This document shows positions 18,564-28,601 of a stretch of 64,000 nt of DNA, one piece after another; the first letter of the stretch is position 1; each line of letters begins with the position of its first letter. The position numbers and the translations under genes were made by a program. The notes below the pieces were generated by a model that had not been told where the DNA came from, searched no databases, and saw nothing but the letters and a program-made list of their open reading frames with translations. This DNA comes from Alteromonas antoniana. Lineage in GTDB: Bacteria; Pseudomonadota; Gammaproteobacteria; Enterobacterales; Alteromonadaceae. The stretch spans positions 1 through 64,000 of the forward strand of contig NZ_JAESDH010000015.1 of assembly GCF_019249295.1 (NCBI RefSeq), in the 5' to 3' direction.

Positions 18564-20714
18564 ATGTTCAAAAACCTATTTTTTCAAACCAAAGCACTAC
18601 CAGAACTGTCATCGCAACTGGATACAGAAATTCCACGCTACCCGCCATTCCTGAAAGGGTTGCCAGCTGCGTCCCCCGAGGATTTGCAGTCTACACAAGA
18701 CGAGCTAATTACCAAACTGCGCCAGGTACTTGGCTTTAACCTGCGTGATTTTCAAAGGCTAATTCAGCCCTGCATTGATCATCTGGCTGCTTATGTTCAT
18801 TTGTTGCCAGCTTCTGAGCATCATCATCACAGTGGCGCTGGTGGTTTATTACGTCATTCGTTGGAAGTTGCTTTCTGGGCTGCACAAGCTGCTGAAGGGA
18901 TCATCTTTGTTGCCAGTGGCACACCGGTTGAGAAAAAAGAGCTGGAACCAAGGTGGCGTGTTGCGGCGGCATTAGGCGGTTTGTTCCATGATATTGGTAA
19001 GCCTGTTTCAGACTTGTCTATTACAGACGAAGATGGACGCTATCAGTGGAACCCTTTTTTAGAAACCTTATCCCAGTGGACCACAAATAACAGCATTGAA
19101 CGCTATTTTATTCGCTGGCGCGACGGACGGTGCAAGCGGCACGAGCAATTTTCAATTTTGGTTTTAAACCGGGTGATGACACCCGAGTTGCTCGCCTGGT
19201 TAACCCAACCGGGCCCTGAAATTTTGCAAGCCATGCTGGAGGCAATTGGCAATACCGATCCCGAGCATGTCCTGTCTAAATTGGTTATTGAAGCTGACCA
19301 AACCAGTGTCCAGCGAGACCTGAAAGCTCAACGAATTTCCGTTGACGACAACACCATTGGTGTCCCAGTCGAACGCTATCTACTTGATGCCATGAGGCGA
19401 TTGCTTGCCAGTTCCCAGTGGTTGGTCAATCAGCGAGATGCCAGAGTTTGGATACGAAAATCGAATCAATCAACCAATCTTTACCTGGTTTGGAAAAGCG
19501 CGGCTAAGGAAATCATTGAGCTGTTGGCCAAAGACAAGATACCTGGCATTCCAAGAGATCCCGATACCCTTGCGGACATCCTCATTGAGCGAGGATTAGC
19601 CACAAAATCAGCCTCAAATGAGCGATATGAAAGCCTTGCCCCTGAAGTGCTGATCAAAGACGGCAAGCCAATCTGGTTACCCATGCTGCATATATCTGAG
19701 GCCGATTTATTGTTCAGTTCGAATGTACCAAGTGGTGTGAGGCTGTTTAGCAAATCTGAGTGGGAAGCAACACAGCAAACACAAGCAGAGCCTCAGAGTC
19801 GTTCCAGTGAGCAGCCAGGCTTGTCTGAAGCGTCATCATCAATTGAACTCAATAATTCGGCTGAGTCGCCATCGACAAAATCGTCCGAACAAGATGATGA
19901 ACGTCGTCTTGCCAGTGATGTTAATCACCTTCAGGCAACTGAAAATGCTCCAGGTGATGAATGCGAAAAGCCTAACAACTCATATGATGGCGCTATCTCA
20001 AATAACGTAAACCAGCACGATGCAGAAGCATTGAATCTGCCTGAATCTTTGGCATGGCTCCCAGAGGCCAGTAGTGCGTTGGTTATGGTTGATGAACAGA
20101 TACTGGTCCGCTATCCCGATGCCGTAAGACATTGGTGTGCTCCCCGAAAACTGCTTGCTGAACTCAGTCGATTGGATTGGCTTGAAATAGATCCGGCAAA
20201 CCCGACGCGTAAAGCCAGAACTGTGACTACGAAAGGTGGCGTTCAGGAGCAAGGGTTACTGCTGAAAGTATCGATTTCTAAAGGGCTTACTGCACTGATT
20301 GACCTTCCCAAACAAGACGCAGAATCAGCGGCAGCAATTCAGAACGAAGAGGCTTCACCGCGACCGAGTCGAACTGAGACAACCAATGCCCGAGCAAAAG
20401 AGCCCTCCAAAAGAGCGGAGTGTAAGCAAAAGCCGATTGCGCCCAATGCGAACTCAAGTATCGACCCCAAACACGCGCAGCGCCAACAGATGGTTAATTT
20501 TGTGAAAGATTTGCCCATCTTACTGACCGATGGCGATTACCCAGACGTGGATCATAGTGCCGATGGTATTCGCGTCACGATTCAAACCTTACGCCAAGTC
20601 GCCAATGAGCATGGCATTCCAGCCGGACAGCTGCTTCGGGGGATCTCGGCCAGTGACCAATGCCAGTTTGATGAGGGGGAAACGGTTCTGTTTACCGCTC
20701 ACGCTGAACGTTAA
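18564..20714 (+). CDS. traI: TraI relaxase (MobH family)
   Basis: 716 residues, the length I recall for SXT/R391 TraI. The N-terminal TraI_2/HD-like relaxase domain (about 40-330) carries HHHHSGAGGLLRHSLEVAFWAA near 86-107 and GGLFHDIGKPVSDL near 137-150; metal ligands in HH and HD motifs define MobH relaxases. A low-complexity, Ser/Gln/Glu-rich linker (about 395-500) leads to the C-terminal TraI_2_C winged-helix region. It nicks oriT and pilots the strand through the type IV channel. Heads an operon with traD, the 22593 gene and traJ. Confidence 0.95.
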   Translation: MFKNLFFQTKALPELSSQLDTEIPRYPPFLKGLPAASPEDLQSTQDELITKLRQVLGFNLRDFQRLIQPCIDHLAAYVHLLPASEHHHHSGAGGLLRHSLEVAFWAAQAAEGIIFVASGTPVEKKELEPRWRVAAALGGLFHDIGKPVSDLSITDEDGRYQWNPFLETLSQWTTNNSIERYFIRWRDGRCKRHEQFSILVLNRVMTPELLAWLTQPGPEILQAMLEAIGNTDPEHVLSKLVIEADQTSVQRDLKAQRISVDDNTIGVPVERYLLDAMRRLLASSQWLVNQRDARVWIRKSNQSTNLYLVWKSAAKEIIELLAKDKIPGIPRDPDTLADILIERGLATKSASNERYESLAPEVLIKDGKPIWLPMLHISEADLLFSSNVPSGVRLFSKSEWEATQQTQAEPQSRSSEQPGLSEASSSIELNNSAESPSTKSSEQDDERRLASDVNHLQATENAPGDECEKPNNSYDGAISNNVNQHDAEALNLPESLAWLPEASSALVMVDEQILVRYPDAVRHWCAPRKLLAELSRLDWLEIDPANPTRKARTVTTKGGVQEQGLLLKVSISKGLTALIDLPKQDAESAAAIQNEEASPRPSRTETTNARAKEPSKRAECKQKPIAPNANSSIDPKHAQRQQMVNFVKDLPILLTDGDYPDVDHSADGIRVTIQTLRQVANEHGIPAGQLLRGISASDQCQFDEGETVLFTAHAER

Positions 20715-20762
20715 TCCATTTGAAATTAAGCGGATTGCAAACGGTTATTTTGCGGAGCATGA

Positions 20763-22583
20763 ATGAAAGAAAACGCATACGAGATGCCCTGGCGCACGAA
20801 CTATGAAGCCATGGCCGCAGCAGGTTGGCTGGTTGGGGCAACAGGGGCAATAGCCGCAGAAATGCTGACTGAGTTACCACCTGAACCATTTTGGTGGATG
20901 ACAGGGATTTCCTCGGGCATGGCGTTGTATCGCCTTCCTGAGGCTTATCGCCTTTATAAGTTGCAGATGGGGCTAAAAGGCAAACCATTGGCATTTATGG
21001 AGCTGTCGCATTTGCAAAAGGTGATGGCAAAACATCCTGATGAATTGTGGTTAGGGTATGGCTTTGAGTGGGATCAACGTCATGCCCAACGCGCTTATGA
21101 AATCCTAAAGCGGGATAAGCAAACCTTGCTTAACCAAGGTCACGGCAAACAAATGGGTTCGACCTGGATTCATGGTGTCGAGCCCAAAGAAGAAGATGTG
21201 TATCAGCCAGTTGGTCACACCGAGGGGCATACCTTAATTGTCGGAACGACCGGTGCCGGAAAAACCCGATGCTTTGATGCGATGATCACTCAGGCCATTT
21301 TGCGTAATGAAGCTGTGATTATTATTGACCCTAAGGGAGACAAGGAACTTAAGGATAATGCACAGCGAGCCTGTATTGCCGCCGGTAGTCCAGAGCGCTT
21401 TGTGTATTTTCATCCGGGTTTTCCAGAGCGATCAGTACGTCTTAATCCTCTGAGAAACTTTAACCGAGGCACTGAAATTGCCAGCCGAATAGCGGCCTTA
21501 ATCCCATCCGAAACCGGAGCTGATCCATTTAAAGCTTTTGGCCAAATGGCATTGAACAACATCGTGCAAGGTTTGTTGCTTACTTCTCAGCGTCCTGATC
21601 TGAAGACTCTGAGACGATTCTTGGAAGGCGGCCCAGAAGGCTTGGTAGTAAAAGCCGTCACGGCTTGGGGTGAGCAGGTATATCCGAACTTTAGTGTGGA
21701 GATTAAGCGCTTTACCGAAAAGGCCAATACCTTGGCAAAACAAGCGATGGCGATGCTGCTTTTTTATTACGAACGCATTCAGCCCGTTGCCGCCAATACC
21801 GATTTGGAAGGGTTATTGAGTATGTTTGAGCATGACAGAACCCACTATTCCAAGATGGTGGCTTCATTGATGCCGGTGCTCAATATGCTCACTTCAAGTG
21901 AACTTGGCCCGCTGCTATCACCGATTGCAAACGATGTAGATGACAGCAGGTTAATTACGGATTCTGGCCGTATTATCAACAATGCCCAAGTGGCCTATAT
22001 CGGGTTGGATTCATTGACCGACGCCATGGTTGGCAGCGCCATTGGTTCGTTGCTTTTATCCGATCTCACCGCCGTGGCCGGTGACCGCTATAACTATGGT
22101 GTTGAAAATCGTCCCGTAAATATCTTCATCGATGAGGCGGCTGAAGTCGTCAACGATCCCTTCATTCAACTGCTCAACAAAGGCCGTGGCGCAAAAATGC
22201 GTTGTGTGATTGCTACTCAGACCTTTGCTGACTTTGCAGCTCGTACAGGCAGTGAAGCTAAGGCCCGTCAGGTGTTAGGTAACATCAACAACCTGATAGC
22301 TCTTCGGGTGATGGACGCCGAAACACAGCAGTACATTACTGACAATCTGCCTAAGACTCGGTTGCAGTACATCATGCAAACTCAAGGTATGTCGTCCAAC
22401 TCGGACAGTCCAGCGTTGTTTACCGGCAATCATGGCGAGCGCTTGATGGAAGAAGAAGGCGATATGTTTCCACCGCAGTTATTAGGCCAGCTTCCCAACC
22501 TGGAGTACATCGCCAAGCTTTCAGGTGGCCGCGTGATCAAAGGCCGCATTCCTATTTTAACCAGCTCTACACAGGCAGCATAA
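20763..22583 (+). CDS. traD: TraD type IV coupling protein
   Basis: 606 residues. Membrane-anchored ATPase that links the relaxosome to the secretion channel. Two N-terminal membrane segments (about 15-60), Walker A VGTTGAGKTRCF near 160-170, followed by IIIDPKGDKEL, and a Walker B-type acidic motif NIFIDEAAEVV near 456. Starts 48 bp after traI with GCGGAG upstream. Confidence 0.95.
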   Translation: MKENAYEMPWRTNYEAMAAAGWLVGATGAIAAEMLTELPPEPFWWMTGISSGMALYRLPEAYRLYKLQMGLKGKPLAFMELSHLQKVMAKHPDELWLGYGFEWDQRHAQRAYEILKRDKQTLLNQGHGKQMGSTWIHGVEPKEEDVYQPVGHTEGHTLIVGTTGAGKTRCFDAMITQAILRNEAVIIIDPKGDKELKDNAQRACIAAGSPERFVYFHPGFPERSVRLNPLRNFNRGTEIASRIAALIPSETGADPFKAFGQMALNNIVQGLLLTSQRPDLKTLRRFLEGGPEGLVVKAVTAWGEQVYPNFSVEIKRFTEKANTLAKQAMAMLLFYYERIQPVAANTDLEGLLSMFEHDRTHYSKMVASLMPVLNMLTSSELGPLLSPIANDVDDSRLITDSGRIINNAQVAYIGLDSLTDAMVGSAIGSLLLSDLTAVAGDRYNYGVENRPVNIFIDEAAEVVNDPFIQLLNKGRGAKMRCVIATQTFADFAARTGSEAKARQVLGNINNLIALRVMDAETQQYITDNLPKTRLQYIMQTQGMSSNSDSPALFTGNHGERLMEEEGDMFPPQLLGQLPNLEYIAKLSGGRVIKGRIPILTSSTQAA

Positions 22584-22592
22584 GGAGTCTGT

Positions 22593-23153
22593 ATGCATCA
22601 TTCTGTCTGTCTGAAAATGACAACACTTACCAGTAAAGAAATGCTCGCTCAGTGGCAGCAACATAACCCCCAGTTCAAGGAAACCTTAGGACTGCTTGAA
22701 ACCGACTGGCCTCATGCTTTGGCCTCGGTGTATTGCTTGGCGGACTACTTAACGGATGCGTTCACGTTAGATGGCCATTCCATCTTTGATTTGTGTCTGT
22801 GTAATGGTTTGGGCAGTTATGAAGAAGTCAGTTGTGATGATGATAGTGTACGCCTTTGGCATTTCATTGAGGCACTGACCTGGACTGCCGCCAGTGCTTT
22901 AACGGGGATTCGCCTGCGTGATCCTGACCATTTCGAGTGGGCCGCCGTAGATGGTGTGTATTTCTACTCCTGGATTCGTAATCGTCCAAATCGGATGGCG
23001 TATCTGGCTGAAGGACGTATTGATATGCGTTATGTCAGTGGCCATACATCGACAAAGCGGCTTCAACAAGTGATTAAAGCCCGGATTATGACTCCAACCG
23101 TTGCAGCCATGCTGGCGCGAGTTGAAGAGGATGTTTGGCATGAGCAAGCATAA
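22593..23153 (+). CDS. Conserved ICE transfer-region protein (s043-like position)
   Basis: 186 residues. AAGGAG 6 bp upstream supports the start at 22593. Acidic soluble protein without signal peptide (LTSKEMLAQWQQHNPQFKETLGLLETDWPHALASVYCLADYLTDAF...). No motif that I can name. Its end overlaps the traJ start by 14 bp, so it is part of the traI-traD-traJ operon. In SXT the gene between traD and HS1 is known only as a conserved transfer-region ORF. Confidence 0.7.
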   Translation: MHHSVCLKMTTLTSKEMLAQWQQHNPQFKETLGLLETDWPHALASVYCLADYLTDAFTLDGHSIFDLCLCNGLGSYEEVSCDDDSVRLWHFIEALTWTAASALTGIRLRDPDHFEWAAVDGVYFYSWIRNRPNRMAYLAEGRIDMRYVSGHTSTKRLQQVIKARIMTPTVAAMLARVEEDVWHEQA

Positions 23154-23775
23154 GTCGGTTTGGCTGCTGTGTCTGGCACTGATGCTGGAGATTATTGCCA
23201 TTGGCGTGTTAGTGCCCGGTGATTGGACTGGCCGGGTCATCAGTAAAGAGAAGCAGATGATCCAAAACCAATTGGGCGCACAAACAAGCTATTGGATTGG
23301 TCAAACTAGCCATCGCTGGTATCAATCATGGGTTGTGGATACGCAGATGGAGCAATCTGTGCGAGATTTTCTAATCCCCACTGAAGAGCAGCGACTGCGC
23401 TCTAAAGGGATGGAGAACATGGGAGGCTTTTGGTTTGTCTGGGTAGAAGACCGTATTCAGGCATTTTTTGATGTGTTGTACCAAGTGTTCACTCGATTTG
23501 CTTTACTGATGGTCTGGTTGCCCTTTGCGCTTATTCTCATGTTACCGGCGTTGTGGGATGGCTTAATGACCTGGAAGATTAAGAAGACAACCTTTGATTT
23601 TTCGAGCCCTATCATTCACCGCTACAGCATGATTATCCTGGGTTCAGGCGTCATCTTGCTGTTTATGGGATTGTTCGCCCCGCTGGCTATTCCACCGGTG
23701 GTACTACCGTCGATGATCATCGGCTTGGCATTGATGGCAGGGTTGGCGTTAAGTCACTTGCAGAAGAAGATATGA
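23140..23775 (+). CDS. traJ: TraJ-like inner-membrane protein (DUF4400 type)
   Basis: 211 residues from the ATG at 23140 (MSKHKSVWLLCLALMLEIIAIGVLVPG). Multipass membrane protein: one segment at the N-terminus, one or two near 125-150 (FALLMVWLPFALILMLPALW) and two near 170-208. The hydrophilic domain (about 35-120) lies between. Matches the DUF4400/TraJ protein after traD in SXT and IncC elements, needed for transfer but mechanistically unclear. A start 13 codons upstream is possible but lacks a good RBS. Confidence 0.8.
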   Translation: MSKHKSVWLLCLALMLEIIAIGVLVPGDWTGRVISKEKQMIQNQLGAQTSYWIGQTSHRWYQSWVVDTQMEQSVRDFLIPTEEQRLRSKGMENMGGFWFVWVEDRIQAFFDVLYQVFTRFALLMVWLPFALILMLPALWDGLMTWKIKKTTFDFSSPIIHRYSMIILGSGVILLFMGLFAPLAIPPVVLPSMIIGLALMAGLALSHLQKKI

Positions 23776-23792
23776 GGCCAGTTGGGCCTCAT
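23772..23792. terminator. Bidirectional terminator-like hairpin after traJ
   Basis: Inverted repeat ATGAGGCC-AGTTG-GGCCTCAT, with the traJ stop TGA inside the left arm. Once the IS21 insertion is removed it lies between traJ and the convergent minus-strand gene (see 40197-40769), as expected of a shared terminator. T-runs are poor, so strength is uncertain. Confidence 0.5.
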
Positions 23793-23854
23793 CTTGTAGA
23801 GCTAAAACCTTACGCCTACGGTATTGCCGTTCTCGTTGCGTATTTTTCCCAACC

Positions 23855-23932
23855 GTGAACACCAGTTTTTCTCTAGCGTGAACACCTAATTTTCTTAACT
23901 GTGAACACTGATTTTTGCCTAAGCGTGAACAC
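23855..23932. repeat. Transposase-binding repeats at the left IS21 end
   Basis: GTGAACAC occurs at 23855, 23878, 23901 and 23925 (23-24 bp period), with one inverted copy GTGTTCAC at 23955. At the right end related copies lie at 40115, 40164 (inverted) and a degenerate one at 40188. Typical of IS21 ends. Confidence 0.75.
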
Positions 23933-24046
23933 TTTTTCCGCATGACAAAATTTAGTGTTCACGGTAAGCAAAAATCCCCACCCCTTCTTGCAGGTCAGTT
24001 TTTAACCATTAACCTGCGCTCCTTTGTTTAACCCTCAGGAGCCGTT

Positions 24047-25603
24047 ATGAAAACGAAGAAGATCTCTATGCAGAAAATCAAAGAAATTCTGCGCCTCAAA
24101 TACGGCGCCGACCTCTCATCCAGGCAAATATCCCGTAGCCTGAATATATCAACGGGGGCTATCTCAAAGTACCTCAATCGAGCCGATGCGGCTGGCATTG
24201 GTTGGCCTTTGCCAGAGAGCATGACAGAGCAACAAGTTTTAGCCATCCTGCAGCCGTCACGAAAACCAAGAAAGGACACGGTCACCGTGTTTGCGGAACC
24301 CGATTTCAATGCAATTCACGATGAGTTGGGGACCAAGGGAATGACACGACAATTGCTGTGGGAAGAGTACACACAAGACCACCCCAGTAATCACTATAGC
24401 TATTCTCGCTTCACCGTTCTGTTCAAACGTTGGCAGGGCTCACGCCAGCTATCGATGAGACAAACACACCTAGCTGGCGAGAAGATGTTTGTCGATTATT
24501 GCGGGCCGACCATGGATGTCATTAACCCTCAAACGGGCGAGGTACGTACTGCCCAGATTTTTGTCTCCGTCCTGGGCGCCAGCTCTTATACATTCGTTGA
24601 GGCGACATGGTCACAAAGCTTGCCTGACTGGATTGGTTCCCATGTTCGAGCATTTAACTTTTTTGGTGGTGTTCCGGAGGTGGTTGTGCCAGATAACCTG
24701 AAAAGTGCCGTTAGCAAAGCCTGCCGCTATGATCCTGACCTAAACCCTACCTATCAGCAACTTGCAGAGCACTACAATGTTGCCGTCATCCCAGCTCGCC
24801 CCTACAAACCAAAGGACAAATCTAAAGCAGAGGTCGCGGTTCAAGTGGTTGAGCGGTGGATCATGATGCGCCTGAGAAAGCAGCCATTTTTTACTCTCGC
24901 GTCACTTAATCAAGCCATTCGTTTTTTGCTGGCAGACCTCAACAACCGCCCGTTTAAAAAACGTCCGGGATCTCGCCAATCTCAATTTGAAAGTATTGAT
25001 AAGCCTGCGTTAAGACCGTTACCACCATCCCCCTATGAGTACCTTGAGGTTAAAAAGGCCAGAGTTCATCTTGATTACCATGTGGAATACGACGGTCACT
25101 TCTACTCCGTACCATATCAACTGGTAAAACAAAACGTGATGATTCATGCAAGCCGAACCACCTTGACCATTAATCATCAGGGAAAGCAGGTGGCCCACCA
25201 CCCGCGAGCCTTTAAACACGGCCACACGACTGACACCACGCATATGGCGAAGGCGCATTTGAAGCATCAAGAGTGGTCGCCTCAGCGGTTTGTGTTATGG
25301 GCAACCCGAATTGGCGAATACACGACATTGGTGGTTGAGCATCAACTTGCTGGTCGCCGTCACCCCGAACACGGTTATCGCGCTTGCCTGGGTTTACTTA
25401 ACCTGACAAAGAAGTATGGCCAGGAAAGGCTCGAAGCCGCCTGTCGTCGCGCACATTATATTAACGCTATTACGTACAAAAACATTGCCTCAATTCTCAG
25501 CAAAGGTTTAGACAACCTGCCCATGGAAGATGGCGATGCAGACAAGCAGATTTCCCTTCCCCTCAGTCACGATAATGTTCGCGGTGCCAAGTACTATCAC
25601 TAA
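24047..25603 (+). CDS. istA: IstA transposase (IS21 family)
   Basis: 518 residues, full length for IstA. N-terminal helix-turn-helix ([34 protein letters not shown], about 10-43). DDE catalytic core from about 145: D in [16 protein letters not shown] in VPDNLKSAV near 222, and E in [17 protein letters not shown] near 263-267. A C-terminal beta-barrel region follows ([23 protein letters not shown]). It cuts and joins IS21 ends with IstB as ATPase partner. In its normal setting istB would start about 20 bp downstream; here istB is displaced. Confidence 0.92.
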   Translation: MKTKKISMQKIKEILRLKYGADLSSRQISRSLNISTGAISKYLNRADAAGIGWPLPESMTEQQVLAILQPSRKPRKDTVTVFAEPDFNAIHDELGTKGMTRQLLWEEYTQDHPSNHYSYSRFTVLFKRWQGSRQLSMRQTHLAGEKMFVDYCGPTMDVINPQTGEVRTAQIFVSVLGASSYTFVEATWSQSLPDWIGSHVRAFNFFGGVPEVVVPDNLKSAVSKACRYDPDLNPTYQQLAEHYNVAVIPARPYKPKDKSKAEVAVQVVERWIMMRLRKQPFFTLASLNQAIRFLLADLNNRPFKKRPGSRQSQFESIDKPALRPLPPSPYEYLEVKKARVHLDYHVEYDGHFYSVPYQLVKQNVMIHASRTTLTINHQGKQVAHHPRAFKHGHTTDTTHMAKAHLKHQEWSPQRFVLWATRIGEYTTLVVEHQLAGRRHPEHGYRACLGLLNLTKKYGQERLEAACRRAHYINAITYKNIASILSKGLDNLPMEDGDADKQISLPLSHDNVRGAKYYH

Positions 25604-25632
25604 TTACGCAAAGGAAAAACGAATGATTAATA

Positions 25633-27274
25633 ACTCAAGTTTCGGGGTTCAAAAACAGCAAAAAATACAGCTTAAGTTACTGAATAATATAAATAAAAAT
25701 AGCCTTTTCGTGGTATAATGTTAGTTAACTAGACAAAACAAAACACCCACCCAAGGCTATGTATGAATTCTGACACAACCTCTTCTGTTTTGCCATCGCT
25801 CACCGCTGAGTATTTAAGCCGCCACGATGTTCAAGTGGATAATCTGTTTAGCAAAGCATGGCAGCGCATCGGTTTTAATCGACTGCTGAAACAAGCGCGG
25901 TTTTCAAAGCGTTCAGGATCACCCGTCAGTGATGTAGTGTACCTTTTACTGCTTTGGGTCTGGCTTAACGATGTTTTCAAAGGAGTCGTTACAAAGCTTC
26001 TCGATCACTAAGAAGGATGCCCTTTATGATCTTCTTAATCGGGAAGATCTGGATTGGCGCAAGTTGCACCTTCAAACAGCGAAGACCGTCATCAGTTTGA
26101 CTGACCACAGCGCCATACGCGCCTATGTTGTTGATGATTCTGTTAAAACACGGCGCGGTAAAACCATGCCAGGCATCTCTAGCCACTTTGATCACCTCAA
26201 TGGTCGTTGTGTGATGGGGCAGCAAATCCTGACCCTAGGGCTGGCGACTGAAAAGCAATTTATCCCTTTAGATAGCGAACTCTATATCAGTCGAGTTAAA
26301 TCACAACCTCTGACCAAAGCCTTTGCCGATGGTCGCAGTATCGCCGCAAAACGTTATCGTGATGCGCAGTCAATGACTAAACCGGAGATGGTCCATGGCA
26401 TGATTAAGCGAGCCGATCGGTCCGGCATTCATGCACAGTATTTTTTAGCCGATTCATGGTTTGCCAGTAAGTCCATGCTGGCCTTTATGGAAGCGCAATC
26501 GTTAGTCTCCATTGTCCGTATGAAGAAAAATAAAATGAGTTACCGCGTGGCCGGTAGTGACAAGGTTCTCTCAACAGCGGCTGAGCTATACCAACATCAC
26601 ATCAAAGGCCAATGGCAGAAGGTTAAGGGCAGGCCATACCAGTCTAAGGCGATCACCGTTGAGTTAAACTTAGCACAAACCCTCGATGCACCTGATCACT
26701 GGATCAAGGTCAAGCTGCTGTTTGTACGTGGCGTTAACGAAGAAAAACAGCGTGCTGGAAAGCATGATTGGGCCTTGTTTTTATCCACCGACACTCACCT
26801 CAGTGATGAGAGAATACTCGAAATCTATGCATTACGCTGGGGAATCGAAGTGTACTTTAAGGAAGCGAAACAAAAGCTTGGGTTCCTTAAAGAGCAGAGT
26901 ACACATTACAGTGCTTATATCGCCTCCATCCATTTAACGGCTCTGCGATTCTGCTTGCTGCTATTGACTCAACACGAGGAAGGTGCCGCTCGACTGAGTT
27001 ATAGTCGTAACGACATGATCAACAGTCTGTGCACCTTAGATTTTGCCAGCCGACTCTGGGTTATCTTTAGAGCGCTGATATCGGGAGCGCTTGATGAGCT
27101 CAGCAAGCTATATGGAGTCAGCGTCGCCCAAGAGATCATGAACCAAATAGACAAAACGGTTCAGGAGTTCTTTATGCAAGTCATGCAAATGGATACCTTC
27201 ACGCTGAGGCTAGAAGCCAAATCTATTGGTGATGAGTACTGATTTTAAGCTAAACTGAACTCCGAAACTTGAGT
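25633..27274 (+). mobile_element. Left IS4-superfamily copy (defective)
   Basis: 1642 bp bounded by ACTCAAGTTTCGG and its inverse. Nearly identical to the right copy (37725-39379, 1655 bp) except for a small deletion in the transposase gene and scattered substitutions. Confidence 0.88.
25763..27242 (+). pseudogene. IS4-superfamily transposase, frameshifted
   Basis: Same protein as the intact 497-residue transposase at 37854-39347, but 14 bp are missing after LLLLWVWL near 25967. The first frame therefore ends at 26011 (WLNDVFKGVVTKLLDH) and the rest continues in another frame from 25971 to 27242 (423 residues). The downstream part keeps the DDE core and the YREK motif (YALRWGIEVYFKEAKQK), but loses the N-terminal ~75 residues. 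Probably inactive, so mobility would depend on the right copy. Confidence 0.88.
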
Positions 27275-27536
27275 TATTACTCTCGGTGATGTAAAAGCCA
27301 TTTTTTTCTATGCAAGCTTGTTTCCTGCATTTGTCGATCTGACGACTATCGCCACGTCAGACATTGCAACGATTATTGTGTTGACTGTCGTTGCAGTCGG
27401 TGGTGTTAAACTGGGTTATGCGTATTTCGCCAGCAGGATTCTGTCCTGGACTAAGGGCAGAGCACCAGGCGTTGTTAAAAAGACCGCTGGCGGTTTTATG
27501 GTTGGTGCAGGCACATACCTTATGGTAAAAGCCTAA
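27275..27536 (+). pseudogene. LysE/RhtB-type exporter, C-terminal fragment
   Basis: The frame is open from the IS end: ITLGDVKAIFFYASLFPAFVD, then a membrane segment IATIIVLTVVAVGGVKLGYAYFA, SRILSW and a final hydrophobic segment GGFMVGAGTYLMVKA. This is the C-terminal half of an amino-acid exporter of the LysE/RhtB family (compare the usual NPKAILFFLAFFPQFV and the final G-G-x-x-x-G-x-G-x-x-L). The N-terminal half was lost when the left IS defined this boundary. A TTG at 27318 can start a 72-residue frame, but a working transporter is not expected. Confidence 0.7.
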
Positions 27537-27567
27537 TGAATTGAAAATCCCACGTTGGAGGTTGTAG

Positions 27568-27810
27568 ATGGAAGATGATTTTGAAGTTGAAATGAGTGCT
27601 TTAAGCCAGGAGCTGACGGCTGAGGGTAAAACTGTTCAGGTCGATATTTACCGTGGCGACACGGGAGGCTGGATTCTTGAAGTGATTGATGAATCGGGTG
27701 TTTCGACAGTCTGGGAAGATGAGTTCGATACAGAGGAAGCCGCACTGGATGAAGTTAAGGCGACCATCAGAGATGAAGGAATTGATTCTTTAATTGGTAT
27801 GGATGTGTAA
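27568..27810 (+). CDS. Small acidic protein, function unknown
   Basis: 80 residues, very acidic (EDDFEVEMSAL, DEFDTEEAALDEVKATIRDEG). GGAGGTTG about 9 bp upstream supports the start. Predicted alpha/beta fold with a central YRGDTGGWILEVIDESGVSTVW beta segment. No known domain recognised. Part of the chromosome-like cargo of the composite transposon. Confidence 0.65.
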   Translation: MEDDFEVEMSALSQELTAEGKTVQVDIYRGDTGGWILEVIDESGVSTVWEDEFDTEEAALDEVKATIRDEGIDSLIGMDV

Positions 27811-27825
27811 ATGACGCTGGGTTAA

Positions 27826-28599
27826 TCATACCGGGTTCCGTGGTGCGGATGGGGCTGGCATAGGAAACAGCCTGTTAACAGAGAACTCCTCCAGACAAAA
27901 GCTGAAGACCTGTTGGGAGCCCATTGCTTTAAAGGTTACCTGTTCCTGGGTTAGTTCACAAAACCAGTTTTCTCTGGATTGCGGCGCCTGGTCAGTGAAG
28001 GCGATGGGGGTAAAGAGGGCTGCGCACAGCTCATCACGAGCTGAACGGGCCGATAGATATTCAAAGGCTTCTACTCCAGCTTCTCTCATGTTGGTGCCTA
28101 ATGCTTGAGTCAGGGAGTACTCAGTGCGGTGGCGCAATGCTGCCGTGAATGCACTAAAGGGTGGCTGTTGAAGCTGGATACCTTTATCGGTCTTATAACC
28201 CACTGTGAACAGCGTATGCTCGGTGTTCAATTTTGCCGCAGGTGCCGTTCCTTCCATTGAGCGGAGAAACACAAAGCGGTAGAAGGCGGATTCTGCCAGG
28301 GTTACTTCAAGTGATTTTCCGCCGTAGAACAGGCTAGGTTCATGGATACGGCCAAATCGAGATCCCCAGTGTAAGGGAGGATAACGAAAAGGTGTTTTGA
28401 GCAGTTAGTGCAGGGTGTTTGGGTAGGTATCAGGATAGTCGGGTTTTGAGGTTTCAAGTAACTCTTCAAGCACCGCCTGTTCTTCGAGTGTGTCCACATA
28501 GCCTAGTGTGGCGACTTGTTCCTGATTTTCCACCAGGCGGTATAACAACCCCTCAATGGGTCTGATGCAGGCTTCGCCGTTACAGTCAGCCCAGATCAT
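27826..28599 (-). pseudogene. RES-domain toxin with an in-frame stop codon
   Basis: RES toxins degrade NAD+ and are paired with Xre/ParS-type antitoxins. Translation from 28599 gives MIWADCNGEACIRPIEGLLYRLVENQEQVATLGYVDTLEEQ... to ...YPNTLH, then a TAA at 28405-28407. The same frame continues LLKTPFRYPPLHWGSRFG, EPSLFYGGKSLEVTLAESAFYRF and GVEAFEYLSARSARDELCAALF to 27826. Only this codon breaks an otherwise normal ~257-residue RES protein (the family has LHYLL, so a Tyr codon probably became TAA). The antitoxin gene is upstream, 2 bp away, and intact. Confidence 0.85.
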
Positions 28600-28601
28600 G
28601 G

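Noticed and set aside
27318-27536. Filamentous-phage major coat-like protein
   Set aside because: One membrane span and basic end look coat-like, but the frame is open upstream to the IS boundary and KAIFFYASLFPAFVD plus the final G-rich hydrophobic segment fit a LysE/RhtB exporter C-terminus better.
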